NCBI RefSeq assembly: GCF_003711515.1
Contig: NW_021167080.1
Span: 2,067,394-2,131,393, forward strand
DNA from: Sodiomyces alkalinus F11
Taxonomy: Eukaryota > Ascomycota > Sordariomycetes > Glomerellales > Plectosphaerellaceae
Length of the DNA stretch: 64,000 nt
Direction: 5' to 3'
Shown here: positions 18,451-30,422 of the stretch, one piece after another
Layout: every line of letters begins with the position of its first letter
Numbering within the stretch: position 1 is the stretch's first letter
Made by a program: the position numbers and the translations under genes
Notes under the pieces: generated by a model
Told to the model about the DNA's origin: nothing
The model's database searches: none
What the model saw: the letters and a program-made list of their open reading frames with translations, nothing else

Positions 18451-19036
18451 TCTTCACAAAAGAGGCTGGCGATTACAGAATACAGAACCAGAACACCAAG
18501 ACCGAAAGTGCCACATGCCCCCATTTGCTCCCTGACGACGATTATTTGTACAACGTACAACGTAGAGGCATTTGGACTCGTAGCTCACAACTTCCCCCAC
18601 TCGGCCGCCCCCTTCCGTCTCTTCTGTCACCCCCACGTTCCCAAACCGAGGTGTGCCTGTGCAGCTGTGCTACTCCGCTCCAGCATCACGCTCCCCTGTC
18701 TTCTGGCTATATCCCCCGCAAGCTGGAGTTGAGTTGGTTGGGGTGTTGTTGAGAGCCATGAGATGCTAGGTGTCCTTGGCAGTCCACGATCTAGATAAAT
18801 ACGTGATTCTTTCCCCGCTACCCACTATAACCGACCATTCTCGGTAACGAAGCTGCGGATAGACGCAGCACGGTTTGTCAAACTTTAGCGAAGCCGTGCA
18901 GAAGGCACTCCGGTACCCACGGAACGAGGGCCCACTGTTGTCGAGGCCCGGCTAGTGTAGCTACGGCCCACGGGAATCCCCGATCACAACACAGCGGACC
19001 AGAGACCGAACTCTATATCCGAGGACGCCGGACTGG

Positions 19037-19058
19037 TTTTTTTTTTTTTTTTTTTTTT
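19037..19058 (+). repeat. Poly(T) run of 22
   Basis: Homopolymer at the left edge of the AT-richer segment. Confidence 0.8.
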
Positions 19059-20616
19059 GCACACGCGCTTGTAGTTGGTTGAGTAAAAGTCGTCGGCGGG
19101 TCAAAATATTGATGTAAGAGTTCAATGCTTCCCGCCGTAGCCTGCATACCCCTGGCTGTAACTATCAAGCAAGGAATACGCTACTGTTTAAGGCTGTGAT
19201 ATAATATATTCATCATATCGGAGCCACTGGGAAGGTCCCATGATTTGGCGGCAGATCTAGGCTATAAGCACCGGTCCTTCTGTTTCATCGAAACGTCTAA
19301 CTAACTAGCTGAGATTGAGTATATAGTGCCTGTAGAAAGCACAGAACTTGGTAATTCAGGAACATGACTTACTGTGTTTTGTGGGTTTTGTGATAAGTTA
19401 ATAATATAAAAGTCATGAAAAACTACAATGTGTACTTTATCACTGAGTATAACCCCAAGTGAAACCAACAAGTTGGTTTTATTATAAGCATGTAAAAGAA
19501 ACTGCCAACTGTAACTGAAAGCCGTAGAGTTGGCAAGTCGGAATTCTCTCCTATGCCGAAGCTTTAGACAGGAAGTTGAATCAAGCTCGGTGTCAGTGAG
19601 TATGGGGTCTTGCTGATCCTCTGACTTTTTCAGCGTAGCCATTGACTACAGATACAGCTTCTGCCTGGTTGCTGTTAGAATTAACGTTAGAAGACAGACG
19701 ATATGGCCCTATTTGGGGGTAAAATGACTGTTTGGTTTTCTTAGAAAGACTTGAATCACTGTACTTGTCTGGAAAAGGGGTATCTAGCAGAAGCACAAAA
19801 AATTCACTATCTCACTATAGCAAGGGAAGAAATAAGATAGTATTCAAGAGAACTAGGTATTGTATAAGAGTTATTATCTCGTAAATTCTTTGATAGTGCG
19901 TTGAATAATGTCGAATATGGTCTGTTAAACACGGATCTAACTTTGACTTGTTCAGCTAAGCATTAAGCTCTCCTTAAACCAGTAATAAACACGGGCTCTA
20001 TATTGTAGGCTACGGCAGCCGGCTGCTAGATCATTGGTATATTTTCATTATTCAAGAGTGTTTATTCAGAGCCTAAGGATACAATCCATGGTACGATAAT
20101 GGTCAATCAGAATTGTCCGCGGTTTTTACCACTTCACGCGGTCACTTACAGCCGTAATGACTCCTGCAGACTCTACGCCAACTCAATACGCCATATTCAG
20201 CTCAGGGTCGGAGGACTCTTTTACCGCCATCAACTCGACTCGCCAAGACAAACGCCGTTCAACGGAATAGTTTAATGCACCATAGTACCGCTGCTCTCTC
20301 TATAGTTGCTTAAGAGCATATAACGAGACGGACGACTCAATGCTGAAGGCCTTACGAGTAACCATCAATTAGATGGAGCCCCGAAGCCCGACGTGGCATA
20401 TACGTGGATTACAAAAGGAACCCCTGAGGAGTTCCCTGTGCTTGGTACTCTGGGGACGACGCTGCAACTCGCAATAATAATCATTCAACAGGACATTACC
20501 CCTGTAATAGTAAAACAAGATGCCGCCACGGGTTTCTGCAAATAGGTCGGACATATCTATGACCTCGGCCTGTATCCCTCCCTCCGGGGCCCTCCCACTC
20601 CCCAGCACGGTTCAAA

Positions 20617-22554
20617 TCAAATGATGTAAAAGTACTCCTTCTCCTTCAGCGACAGAATCTCCCCGTCCATAACCCCGTCGCAGTACGCCTCACCAACGTA
20701 AGTATACCTATCTCCGTCCTTCAGAGGCCGCAAGACATGCGGGATACGACCGCCGCAGAGCACCACCACCGCATCTCCCATGGCCGCATCACTGGGTCCC
20801 ATCCCAACATAACCCTTTTGCGTCAAGAACGTCTTCTTCCCCGTCATGGCGCCCATGTTGCTCCTGTACCTACTCGCCGGCTGTCGACGACGAGGAAACT
20901 CGGCATCGTGGCTTTCAAGCTGCTCGGGTGTGAGAGACTGCCACTCGAGTATGTATTCCAGCACGGCCATGCAGTCATCATAAGCATCTCGCACGGCGGG
21001 GGAATGTGCGCGCATGCTATCGGTTTCGGCCGTCCAGAACAAATCCCCGACGGGTACGCGCCAGTGCGCCTCGGCGCGGCGGGCGTCGTCGGCGTAGATG
21101 GGTTGGTTTTTCGCCGCCGACGTCTCGCATAAGGCCTTGATTTCCTTGAGAAGGAGAAAGTACGACCAGTAATCGCCATCTGCTTGCCAGGTGGTGCCCG
21201 TCGCCTCGATCGTGTCGACCAAGTAGCCGCCTAGCCCGAGCACGTTGGGATCCGAAGTCGGGAGAAGATCGACAGAAGTGGTCCCCGCCGCTGCGAGGAG
21301 ATGATCTTCCGCGTACTCGAAAACGGTGTAGAAGGATCGAGAAAGCCCCGGCCGCCAATCCGGAGCCCAGGTGGGGAGACCCGGCCGTCCGGCTTCCTTG
21401 GGGAACTGCGAGAAGGAGAGCAGCTCGACCCGACCGTTCCGGATCATGGACCGCGCCGCGTCCCTCAGGGCGGGCACCGAGGACTTGCTGGTATAGTCGG
21501 GCACAATGCCCAGCTGGTCGGTATCGACCGCTATACCCAGCATCCCGTAGATCCTGTCTCGGGCGAGCGTCGCCTGGGAATCGTGCTCCACGAACATCTT
21601 TCGGATGAGATTGAACAGCGTATCTCCCTCGCTCTCGCGGCGGAGCATTCTCTGGCGGCGGCGCCGCGTGCCGAGGATGGCAACGGTGCGACGGTCCATG
21701 ACCGCGGCGATGAGGCTCTGTCGCTCCTTGTCAATGCTCGATGCCACATCGGCCATGGCCGAGTCGAAGATGAAACCGGCGAGGGCGACGTCGTCGACGG
21801 GGACGACCTTGCGCCCGCACACAAACACGGCGTTGGCGCAGAGGGCCACTTCCTGGACGACCCAGACGCGGGAGAACCAGGGCCTCTTGTCCCAGGCGAC
21901 CATGGCCTCCAGGACCGAGTCGAATATGGGGCGTGATCTCTCAAGGAGCTTTTGTATTTCCCGGGTCAGCTCGTCATCCGGGTCCTCGTTCCGCACCTTG
22001 GTGTACAGGAGGGGTAGCCTCTCCTTGGTGAAATAGGAGTCGAGGCCCAGCCGTTGCGCAGTGCCCCCGATGTCTGCCCAGCAGTCCATGAGCTCGTCGG
22101 AACCGTCGGCGGCCGGACCGAGCCATGTCAACGTCTGCTCGGCCTTGCTGTACACGTCCTTCATAAGGACGACCTGGTGCCCCTTCTCGACGCCGTCCCC
22201 CTGGTTGACGCAGATCTGGTCGATCCAGATGGTGAGAGCCTCCTCTTTAGGCCGAAGGTGGCGTATGGCCGTGTCAAGAGACTCCGTGATCGGGAGCCAA
22301 GTGCCTGCAACCTCGACCCAATGGTTCCTGTCATCGGGACCCCATCTGTACGACAAACACTTGTAAGGGGCGGGATTCCTGATGTCGGTAGTGGTCATTT
22401 CGCAGACGATGCGACTCGAGAAGTGATCTTCATCAGAACCAGACCCCTTGACTGTGAGACGAGATGGTTGGATCTTTAGCAACCTGATATGAGTTTCTGC
22501 CGATGGCAAGGGCATTTCGATGTACTCGAACTGTTGAGGAGGGCGTTCATCCAT
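20617..22554 (-). CDS. HET-domain (heterokaryon incompatibility) protein
   Basis: A 645-residue single-exon protein. The HET domain is clear: YKCLSYRWG at 64-72, the central WIDQICVNQ at 110-118, then QVVLMKDVYSKAEQTLTWLGPA up to 148, with the usual order and spacing. HET domains act in non-self recognition and trigger cell death when allelic or non-allelic partners meet; they are believed to be TIR-like. Beyond the domain is a long helical region with RARDRIYGMLGIA-like sequence (LARDRIYGMLGIAVD), the conserved block of the HET-protein C-terminal half, and a terminal segment rich in Gly (RPLKDGDRYTYVGEAYCDGVMDGE), typical of the family. No NACHT, WD or ankyrin repeats are present. It is bordered by AT-rich DNA on its 3' side. 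Partner genes are not visible nearby. Confidence 0.92.
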   Translation of the reverse strand: MDERPPQQFEYIEMPLPSAETHIRLLKIQPSRLTVKGSGSDEDHFSSRIVCEMTTTDIRNPAPYKCLSYRWGPDDRNHWVEVAGTWLPITESLDTAIRHLRPKEEALTIWIDQICVNQGDGVEKGHQVVLMKDVYSKAEQTLTWLGPAADGSDELMDCWADIGGTAQRLGLDSYFTKERLPLLYTKVRNEDPDDELTREIQKLLERSRPIFDSVLEAMVAWDKRPWFSRVWVVQEVALCANAVFVCGRKVVPVDDVALAGFIFDSAMADVASSIDKERQSLIAAVMDRRTVAILGTRRRRQRMLRRESEGDTLFNLIRKMFVEHDSQATLARDRIYGMLGIAVDTDQLGIVPDYTSKSSVPALRDAARSMIRNGRVELLSFSQFPKEAGRPGLPTWAPDWRPGLSRSFYTVFEYAEDHLLAAAGTTSVDLLPTSDPNVLGLGGYLVDTIEATGTTWQADGDYWSYFLLLKEIKALCETSAAKNQPIYADDARRAEAHWRVPVGDLFWTAETDSMRAHSPAVRDAYDDCMAVLEYILEWQSLTPEQLESHDAEFPRRRQPASRYRSNMGAMTGKKTFLTQKGYVGMGPSDAAMGDAVVVLCGGRIPHVLRPLKDGDRYTYVGEAYCDGVMDGEILSLKEKEYFYII

Positions 22555-23343
22555 TATGGTTAATAGTTGAGATGATAGATTATAGGCCAGGCGGCGCAGA
22601 TGTTGGAATTTTCCCGAGTTAACAGATGGAGTGATTTTAAAGAGGAGCTAGGTCGAAAATGAGGTTAATCAATCGATGAGGCTATATGCAAGGAGACAGG
22701 AGTTGAGAGGCCGCCTAGACCGGTGCTGCGCCATGACCCCTTTCGCGATAGTAGGCGAGATTATCAGAATTCAGCCTGCCTCAGCCGCACCCCGACATGG
22801 GAATTCTCCGAAATGGTTAAGGAGGGGTAAAAGGGCGTCGGTGCTGACTGCACATGATGAAAAACGCCATTGCAGCCCTGCCTGCCTTTACCATTCATCT
22901 TATTCGTTGTTTTCCAGCATTCCAATAGCTCGAGTTTGCAGGGACGACAGCCCACAGGAATATCGGAGGCCTATCGGAAGCCAATCGGAAGCCGTTTTAG
23001 AAGCCTATTGGTGGCCTCTATCAGCTCGTGAGCCCATGGAATGTTGTAAAAATCAGTAGAAGCAGCTGAGGAGTTGGCTTTTGGATTCGCTGCAAAGTGG
23101 TAGAAAGGACGTCGAAAATTGTGTGACGGAATATGAACAATTCAGAGAGTCATTATAGACCAACAAGTCTACCTGTATGTCGACGCCCAGCAGTGCTGCC
23201 TGACAGGTTCCATGCCGCGCGACGAAAAAGTAAAGCAAAAAGTGAAAGAAAAAAAAAACCCACGGCCAAAGATGGGCTGTGTGATGTGGCAGAATCAGCA
23301 CCAATAAGTACAGTGGCCATATGCGACAAAGGTGGGGTGCTTT
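22555..23343. other. Intergenic between HET gene and Utp12-domain gene
   Basis: About 790 bases with no supported gene. It includes a short set of TCGGAAGCC-like direct repeats at about 22960-23010, which also resemble the TTATTGGCCT repeats near 45100 only loosely. Confidence 0.5.
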
Positions 23344-24627
23344 TTAACGCTTCTTCCCGAAGGAACGAGTGACCTTCTGCAACTTGGCGGGCGGTGCTGC
23401 CTCGGCATCGCTGTCATCGTCTTCGTCCGCAGAATCCTCCACATCGTCGTGATCCACATCGTCCTCGTCCAGCGGCTCGTCTCCCTCGTCCTCGCCGTCG
23501 TCGTCGGCGCCCTCCTCCTCCACCACCACGCTGTCATCGTCATCGTCCACGTCAGACTCGCCGACGAAAACATTCGTCACAGGCGCGCCATCCTCGTCGT
23601 CGTCGATGCCGCCAATTCCCCTCGAACGGAGTATCGCGCTCCTGTCCTCCTCCTCCTCCTTCTCCTCCTCTTCACCTTCGACATAGACGGCACCTTCCTC
23701 GTCCTCGCTATCCCCCGCCTCGATGCCTCTCCTCCGCTGGCGGTTTTGCCTGAGCTGCATCTGCGCATCCAGCATGTCCAGCTTGCCCTTGAGCGCCAGA
23801 AGACTCGGCAGGCCCCGCGATCGCTCGTTGAGCACCTTTTGCAAACCGACGAGCCGGTCCAGCACCTTCGGTTGGACGGCGAGTGCGCCGCCGTGGGCGA
23901 CGAGGGTCCATTTGACCCATATCATGAGGCTTCCGACGCGTCCCGGCCGGCGGTGGAATCTAGTGGCGAGCTTGGTGAGCAGAACGCCGGCCAGGCTGCT
24001 GTCGAGGCGCTCGATGGTCTGCTGTACGGATTCGACGTTGTTGACCTCGAGGCAGGACTCGAGGAGCTCGGTGTCTTCGGTTCGCAGGGCTTGCGTGAGG
24101 ACGGTGCTGAGGGAGGAGAGGGAAGGAGGCGCGAGGTTGCGGGAGGTCTGCGTGACGGTTTTGCTGGATGCGCCGTCGGGCTGCTGCTGAGAGAGGATGG
24201 CAGGGACGTCGATGGTGCCGCGCAGCAGCTCACCGAAGGAAGGGGAAGTCGCTTCAGCGTCTGATTCGGGGGCGGCATCGGCATTGGGAGAGGTCTGGTC
24301 ATGTGAGAGGAGGTGAGATGTACCGTCGCCATTGGCTTGGCTGGGCGGTAGTTGTAATGACTTGTTCTTCTGGGAGGGTTCTGTGGCCTCCACGCCGTTC
24401 ATGGCATCATCGTCCGAATCGGCTTCTTCGTCTGACAGAGCATCGTCGCTATTTGAGTCGGAGGAGATGTCGATTGTCTCTGGGATCTGTTTCACCGCAG
24501 ATTGAAGAGCATCGGTCGCAGAGACGGCGGTGCGAGACTCGTCAATGGCTGCTTTGGTGGAGACTTTGATGGATGATTTGACAGTAGGAGGGGCGAACCT
24601 CGCCGGCGCTTTTCTTTTGGTAGACAT
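23344..24627 (-). CDS. Utp12-domain small-subunit processome protein (Utp5-like)
   Basis: A 427-residue protein from ATG 24627 (MSTKRKAPARF; good start context CACAATGTC). The N-terminus is basic, then Asp/Ser-rich with casein-kinase-like sites. The central helical region, from about SLSSLSTVLTQALRTEDTELLESCLEV to MLDAQMQLRQNRQRR, matches the Utp12 helical domain found at the C-termini of the UTP-A/UTP-B WD proteins. The last ~100 residues are extremely acidic (runs of Asp/Glu) and end in a basic RSFGKKR tail. WD repeats, present in yeast Utp5, are absent, so this is either the short fungal form or a paralogue. Family members assemble on pre-18S rRNA in the nucleolus. Assigning it to Utp5 rather than another Utp12-domain protein is tentative. 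Confidence 0.75.
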   Translation of the reverse strand: MSTKRKAPARFAPPTVKSSIKVSTKAAIDESRTAVSATDALQSAVKQIPETIDISSDSNSDDALSDEEADSDDDAMNGVEATEPSQKNKSLQLPPSQANGDGTSHLLSHDQTSPNADAAPESDAEATSPSFGELLRGTIDVPAILSQQQPDGASSKTVTQTSRNLAPPSLSSLSTVLTQALRTEDTELLESCLEVNNVESVQQTIERLDSSLAGVLLTKLATRFHRRPGRVGSLMIWVKWTLVAHGGALAVQPKVLDRLVGLQKVLNERSRGLPSLLALKGKLDMLDAQMQLRQNRQRRRGIEAGDSEDEEGAVYVEGEEEEKEEEEDRSAILRSRGIGGIDDDEDGAPVTNVFVGESDVDDDDDSVVVEEEGADDDGEDEGDEPLDEDDVDHDDVEDSADEDDDSDAEAAPPAKLQKVTRSFGKKR

Positions 24628-27318
24628 TGTGATTTTGGTTTGTGACAGTACCAAACGCCGGGGGAGAAGAAAAGGTAAGTGGAAGGGAGGACGGGGGGAA
24701 AAGAAAAAGAGGCCTGATCGAACGATCGTCTGCGCCGTGGTGTTGATAATTCAGTGCCGCTTCTGCTTCTGGGAGTTCCGACTTTTTTTTTTCTTCGGGG
24801 TCCTGTAAAATTTCCACAGACGACCGACTTCCTTATCGGTAGGTGGGGCGTTGTGATAGGTTATGTAATCGATGGGTTTATTTTTATTTCTTTGGTTATG
24901 TCGTTGCAAGACCATTTTCTTTCGTTTCTTCTTAGCTTAAAATAAAAAAATACATGTAATGAACTCATTCAAGATACCGTCTGAAATTCTAGTAACCCAA
25001 AAGCCAGAGCTATAGAGAGGAAGGAATAATAAAAATACCTGTTGATTTCCAGGTTAATAAACACGGCCTGCTTACTAGAGTATATCTCTACTTAAGATAT
25101 ACATAAAAATGGGTTAGTACCTAGGTAGCTTATTATGCTTGGCAAGTCCCACCCATTTACTGGCAAAATAGGTATGTCTACTGGCTCCCTAGTAAGGCCT
25201 ATTCTTTATGGATCTCGAAAGCAACTATTCTTAAGGGAACCTCCTTAGACAATTAGCTTATTACGGACTGTGATTTGACATTTAAAGGACATAACTCCAT
25301 GTTAAACCATGAACTGTTCACAAGTTGGTCTTGTCCATTGAAGCTCGAGCCCCAAGCCCACAACCTTTGCTACTGCATGTACGAAGTACAGACCACCAGC
25401 CACCGGGTCCATGTCGCAGCTTCGTTTATACTCCGTATTTCGTCGTACTAGCCATTACGACTGGCCAATGGTTGCAAATAAGTATCCCATTGGGACTGAT
25501 GCAGGTGGTCTTTTAAATTTTGGACTCCTCGAGCAGTTTACTCAAATCCAATAGGGTTGTCTTTCAATGTCTCTTGAGTAGTTGTCGAAGGCAACTGAGT
25601 GGAAGTGGACCTTAAGTAAGTGTAAGTGAAGAGTGTACAATATAATTACTAGGACTCAATAGGGACATCATATGTTAATATCAAGAAATCACACGTTATA
25701 TTCTACGAGGGCTATAACACCACCGCTAAGCTGTATTTATACCATGCCTATTATGTATGTATATATTATATAGAAAATCGCACGTAATATTATAGATCTT
25801 AATATATTATATCCTATACTATGACTCTGAATCCAACTGCCTAAAACACTATAATTGTAAAATAAAGGCGGCGTAGTATAGATGAATTATTACATAATAA
25901 CTTATTAACCAGTGATTTATCGTGTACTTCGTGCTTTATACTCCCTGTACCTATAGAACAAGAAATCTCCGCCACCTCTTGGTACCCAGCCACGCGTATT
26001 CTACCTAGGTACAAAGTATAGTCCCAGCGTCATCATTTCCCTCACAAGGGGGGTGACCACCTTTACGAAGTTAGTCTCTTCGCGAGTACACTAAGTAGGT
26101 AGTATCCCCACCAACTTATGTCACCCCCCTTGCGGCATAACAAAGTAAGCTGATTGGCTGATAGTCGGGGTCATTGCAGAATTATGCAATTTTATGCAAG
26201 GTGTCCCCCAATCATGCGACAGTACTTTTATTTTTATTTCCTTTCCACCTTTTTTTCTTCTTCCCATTCTCTTTTCTTCCCTTTTCTTCCCTCTTTCCCT
26301 TTTCTCTCCCTCCCTCCCCCTCCTATCCGCCAATACCCACCCATACACGCTTCACTCGCCTCACGCCTCTCCTCACCTCACCCTCACCTTGTCTTGGACG
26401 GGAAAAGAAAAGGTACTTTATCCTTCGTACCTTCTCCGAGCTCTCCCGTTGATCCTGGCTAAGCACTGACCACTTCCGGTGCCCCATATAGTCACCCTCG
26501 AAGAAGAACGCGTGAGTGGCTGGACCGTTTTCCTCTCTTGCTCTTTTCTTTTCCTCTTTTCCTCCGTGCCTCATTCCCTTCTATTCCACCACGACTTTCT
26601 TGCTTAACCGGTGCCACTGCCCCGTTAAAAGGCCACCTAACCCCCCCCCCGGGTCACTGATCCCGACCACTCGGAGTGGACCCCAACGCCAACGGCCCAC
26701 GCCAAACACCTTCCTCATAAATAGGACGCGCCGCCGACCTGGTTCAAAAACACTGACGTGCACGCGCTTTTTTTTTCTCCGCCGGTCGCAGGTCGCGACT
26801 TTTTTTTCGAACCCTCCAAAAAAGTCACACCAGTTTCCCGCATACCACCACCACTCATCATCAGGTTTTCATTATCGACGACATAACTCCGAAAATTTCC
26901 GGCTTATTTTTTTTTTTCTTCGTCTATTTGATACGCTTTAATCATTCATCATCGTCGCTTCCCGCCGCGTCGCATTTGAAGCTTGTATTGCGTTTGCGAC
27001 GACGCGCAAGACAACCATCACCACGCTTTTGACGTCGCGAACTATCGGTATTCGCATTGAAAATCCCTGATCCGTACTCTGCGCCGACTTGATGCATGCG
27101 CGATCATCGAGTCGCTGTCGTTCAGTTACTATTATTCTGCGAGAGGCATACCGACGTCTACAACCATTGACGGATTTACTCCCAACGTCGCTTCCGCCTT
27201 TTTACAGCACACCGCAGCAGCCTCGATTTACACTTCGCCTCATCTATCCGGTGCTGTTCGCTTAGGAACCTGCCATCTTCGTCGCCCTTGTCATCCCCAC
27301 CATCCCAACACTTCCCGA
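24628..27318. other. AT-rich gene-poor region and bromodomain gene upstream region
   Basis: From about 24840 to 26100 the sequence is strongly AT-rich, with no ORF showing codon bias; stretches such as 25640-25920 resemble decayed repeat DNA. It contains TACGAAGTA (25380-25388) and TACTCCGTA (25429-25437). From 26220 to 26450 long pyrimidine tracts, and from 26950 onward GC-balanced sequence, probably hold the promoter and long 5' UTR of the bromodomain gene. An AATAAACACGG word near 25054 also occurs near 19985, hinting at a shared decayed repeat. Confidence 0.5.
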
Positions 27319-30300
27319 ATGGCAGTTATGGCATCACCACCACCCGAGAGAACAGAGTCGGACAAGGCTGGCGAACGAACCGCCGAGAAGGCGACGAAAG
27401 TCGAGATTGAGACGAAGACGAACGGGTGAGTCATCTCCTCATGCCAACCGCCTGATACGGGGGAAAGGGACCGACCGCCTCCTATGGCCGGATGTGGCTC
27501 ATGCATTCACTTGTGCCTTTCATGTCGCCACTTCCGCTGCGCCTCCTTCATTTGCCTATTCCCCCAGTATCCTTCCTACCTTTTTTATTTTTATTTTTAT
27601 TTTTTGCTTTATCTCTTTTATACTTTATTTTGACTTGAACCTTGTTTTAGTCAAGCCTCACCACCATCGGAGAAGACGGTAGAGAAGGACAAGCCTTTGG
27701 CTAATGGGCATGGCAATCACGCCGACAAATCCGAGGAGACCTCGAGCGACTCGCCTGATCAAAAAGCGACACAAACCTCTGAGGACGTCACAGCAAACAA
27801 GTTTGCAGGCTCCAAGGACGACGATGCATCCGCGACTATAGCGACACCAGACGAAGCCGACCAACAGTCGCAGGAGGGGAAGGAAGAGGCGAAAAGCAAG
27901 GACGTCGAAATGAGCGACAAACCTTCTGAACGGGAACCCCAGGATGAACTTGCCGTCAAGAATTCCCAGCCAGTCAGCGACGTCTCAAGCAACGCGCCAC
28001 AAAAGTCAGAACCCGAAGAAGGAGAAGGCGCGTCAAAGCCTTCTCCCAAAGCTGGAAAACCTGACCCCAGCGATCCCACCTCCAGCGCGGATCTCGATCT
28101 CAAGCCGGCTAGCATGTCGCAACTCGCCATCGACAGCAAAACCAAAGATCCAACGACCCCACCACATGCTGATACAGACGTTGCCATGCCCGATGCGCCT
28201 TCGTCTTCGACCAAGGTCGCCCGTTCTCGCGAAGACGATGCCGCCGACGAGCCTGCCGCCAAACGCCCCCGCACCGAGGGTCCCGACGACGGAACACCTG
28301 CCGCCTCGCAGCCAGTCACCGTTCAGGCCGAGGCAGAGACGGAGGCAGAGGGCGAAATCAGCGATAAGCTCTTCTGGGAAGTTCCGGGCTGGAAAGACGC
28401 CGAAGCAAACCAGCGCGAGATCACCGAATATCGCGCCCGCGAGCTCCGCAAGATCCTGGCCGGTGCCAAGAAGACCAAGGCCGGGGCCTTCTTCAGAGAC
28501 TCGGTCGCCAAACTCTGGCCCATGCTGGCCGAAAGCTACCGGCTGAAGGTTCCCAAGCCTATGGACCTCGGAACTATGGAGCGCAGCCTGAGGGACAGTT
28601 CCACCTACAACGTCCTGGGCCAGTTAAGGAAGGACCTTTTTCTTCTCTACAAGAACACATACATATTCAACGGCCCTCATCACGAAGTGACGGCCCATGG
28701 CCGAGCTGTAGTACCTCAAGTCTGGCTGAAGATGCTGGAAGTGTCCGCGGAAGAACCCCCTAGAACGAAACCCGCTCCTAAGCACCACCCCGTCAGACAC
28801 GCCGATGTGCGCGCTAATGCCGCAGGCTCTCCCCAACCAGCCCCTCCGCGGAAGGAGTCAAGACCGGCCGCGGCAAGTCCGGCTGCCAAGCCAGAGAGGG
28901 AGGCGTATGCCATCCCGCCAGGTGGCGTACCCCAAGTCCGTAGAGCATCGACGCAAAACGAGAGTGACCGACCGAAGCGCGCCATTCACCCTCCCAAAAA
29001 CAGGGATATCGACTACACGGCCATGCAGAACTTTAACAAGAAGAAACTCCCCCTGGAGCTGCAGTTCGCCTACGATGTGGTTGTGGAGCTTATGGAACCC
29101 AAGCACCACGCCCTCAACATCCCCTTCCTCGAGCCAGTGGACCCCGTGGCGCTGCAGATCCCCAACTACTGGAGCGTCGTCAAAAACCCCATGGACCTGG
29201 GCACCATCAAGAGCAAGTTGATGACCAACGAATACCAGAATGCCAAGCAAGTGCAGACTGATTTCCAACTCGTCGTGAAGAATTGCCTCAAGTTCAACGG
29301 CCCGGACCACGTGGTAACTCTCCAGGCCATGCAGTTGGAGAAGCTCTTCAAGGACGCGTGGGCCAAGAAGGATCAGTGGATGGCCAAGAACACGCCCGTC
29401 AAGCCCGTGTCGGAAGCCGTGACTAGCGAAGACAGCGAAGACGGGTCCGACGAGGAAGAATACGAGGAGGAGGAGCAGCAGCAGCAGCAGCAGCAGCAGC
29501 CGGCGACCTCGGGCAAATCGACACAGGCGTCAGACGCCGCGGCCGCGATCGATAAGTTGGAACAGCGTCTGAGGGCGGAAACGACGAAACTTTCGCAGTT
29601 GATCGTCAACATTGACAACCCGGACGAGACGGAGATCGATTTGCAGCGGACGATCGTCCAGGCGATCCGAAAACGGGTACTCGAGGAGAGGGAGAAGTTG
29701 GGGAGCCAGAAGTCGGAGGCCAAGCCGTCCAAAAGCAAAACATCCAAGTCGAGCAGCAAGGCCAAGGCCGCGGCGAGCGGGAGCAAGAAAGCGTCCACGG
29801 CGTCGGCGTCCAGGAAGTCTGGAACGTCGGGCGGCGCGAAGAAGTCGAAACGACCGATGACGCAGAACGAGAAGGACCAGATCGCCAATGGTATCAACGA
29901 CCTTGACGAGGTGAACATTGCGCGTGCTATTGACATAATCAAGAAGGACACCGGTCAAACTGTACGTTTTTTATTTATCCTCTCTCTCTTTTCTTCTTTT
30001 CTTCTTCGCCGCTGCAGCACCCGACTAACCATTCCCTCACCTGCGCCCCCGTCCTACAGGAAAATGACAGCGGCGAACTCGAGCTCGAGATCGACCAGCT
30101 TACCACCGACGCGCTCCACAAGCTCTGGGACCTCTTGAAGAGAGTCCTCCCCAACTTTGGTACCAACGCCCCGTCGGCGCGTGAATCGTCTCCGGTTAAC
30201 AACGGTCCGTCGGCCAAACAGGCGCCCAAACAACCCAGTAAACCCAAGAAGAACAAGCCGATGAACGCCCGGGAGCAGGAGGCCCGCATCGCCGAACTCG

Positions 30301-30422
30301 AGCGGCTTAAGAACCAGTACAAGTCCGGTTCCGGCGCCGGTCAGGAGCCGGCGTCCGATCGAGGACCCGAGGTGCCGCTGCACCCTTTGCGCGAGGAGTC
30401 GTCCGATTCGGAGGAGGAGTAG
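27319..30422 (+). CDS. BET-family double bromodomain protein (Bdf1-like)
   Basis: Three exons (27319-27425, 27651-29961, 30060-30422) in phase give 926 residues. It is an acetyl-histone reader linking chromatin to TFIID/transcription. After an acidic Ser/Pro-rich N-terminus, bromodomain 1 starts near 292 (ITEYRARELRKIL), with acetyl-lysine Asn376 in YIFNG. Bromodomain 2 lies at about 505-605 (QFAYDVVVELM to LEKLFKDAW), with Asn585 in LKFNG and the NPMDLGTIKSKL signature. An acidic stretch with (CAG)n-coded Gln, a Lys/Ser-rich linker and the extraterminal NET domain (MTQNEKDQIANGINDLDEVNIAR... split by intron 2, ELELEIDQLTTDALHKLWDLL) follow. A Ser/Asp/Glu-rich end closes it. Order BD-BD-NET is diagnostic of BET proteins. 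Intron 1 falls after codon 35; the first exon is short and its start rests on frame continuity and MAVMAS context. Confidence 0.93.
29474..29500 (+). repeat. CAG codon run encoding polyglutamine in the BET protein
   Basis: About eight or nine consecutive CAG codons after a Glu-rich stretch. Pure CAG suggests slippage potential with frame kept. Confidence 0.85.

Larger units (their letters stand above)
17446..20616. other. Gene-poor, AT-richer intergenic region
   Basis: No supported gene over 3.1 kb. It contains GGATAT repeats (17785-17812), a GTACCTAAGGTAC palindrome (17973-17985) overlapping a TACGGAGTA motif (17967-17975), a GAGGCTG minisatellite (18424-18450), a T22 run (19037-19058) and, from about 19080, AT-rich sequence. 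Two overlapping minus-strand ORFs (19301-19642 and 19593-19796) and a 38-codon plus-strand ORF at 20158 lack codon bias and recognisable domains; they may be relics of a mobile element. Confidence 0.55.

Noticed and set aside
19301..19796. Two overlapping minus-strand ORFs in AT-rich DNA
   Set aside because: No codon bias or recognisable domain; length is possible by chance in AT-rich sequence.
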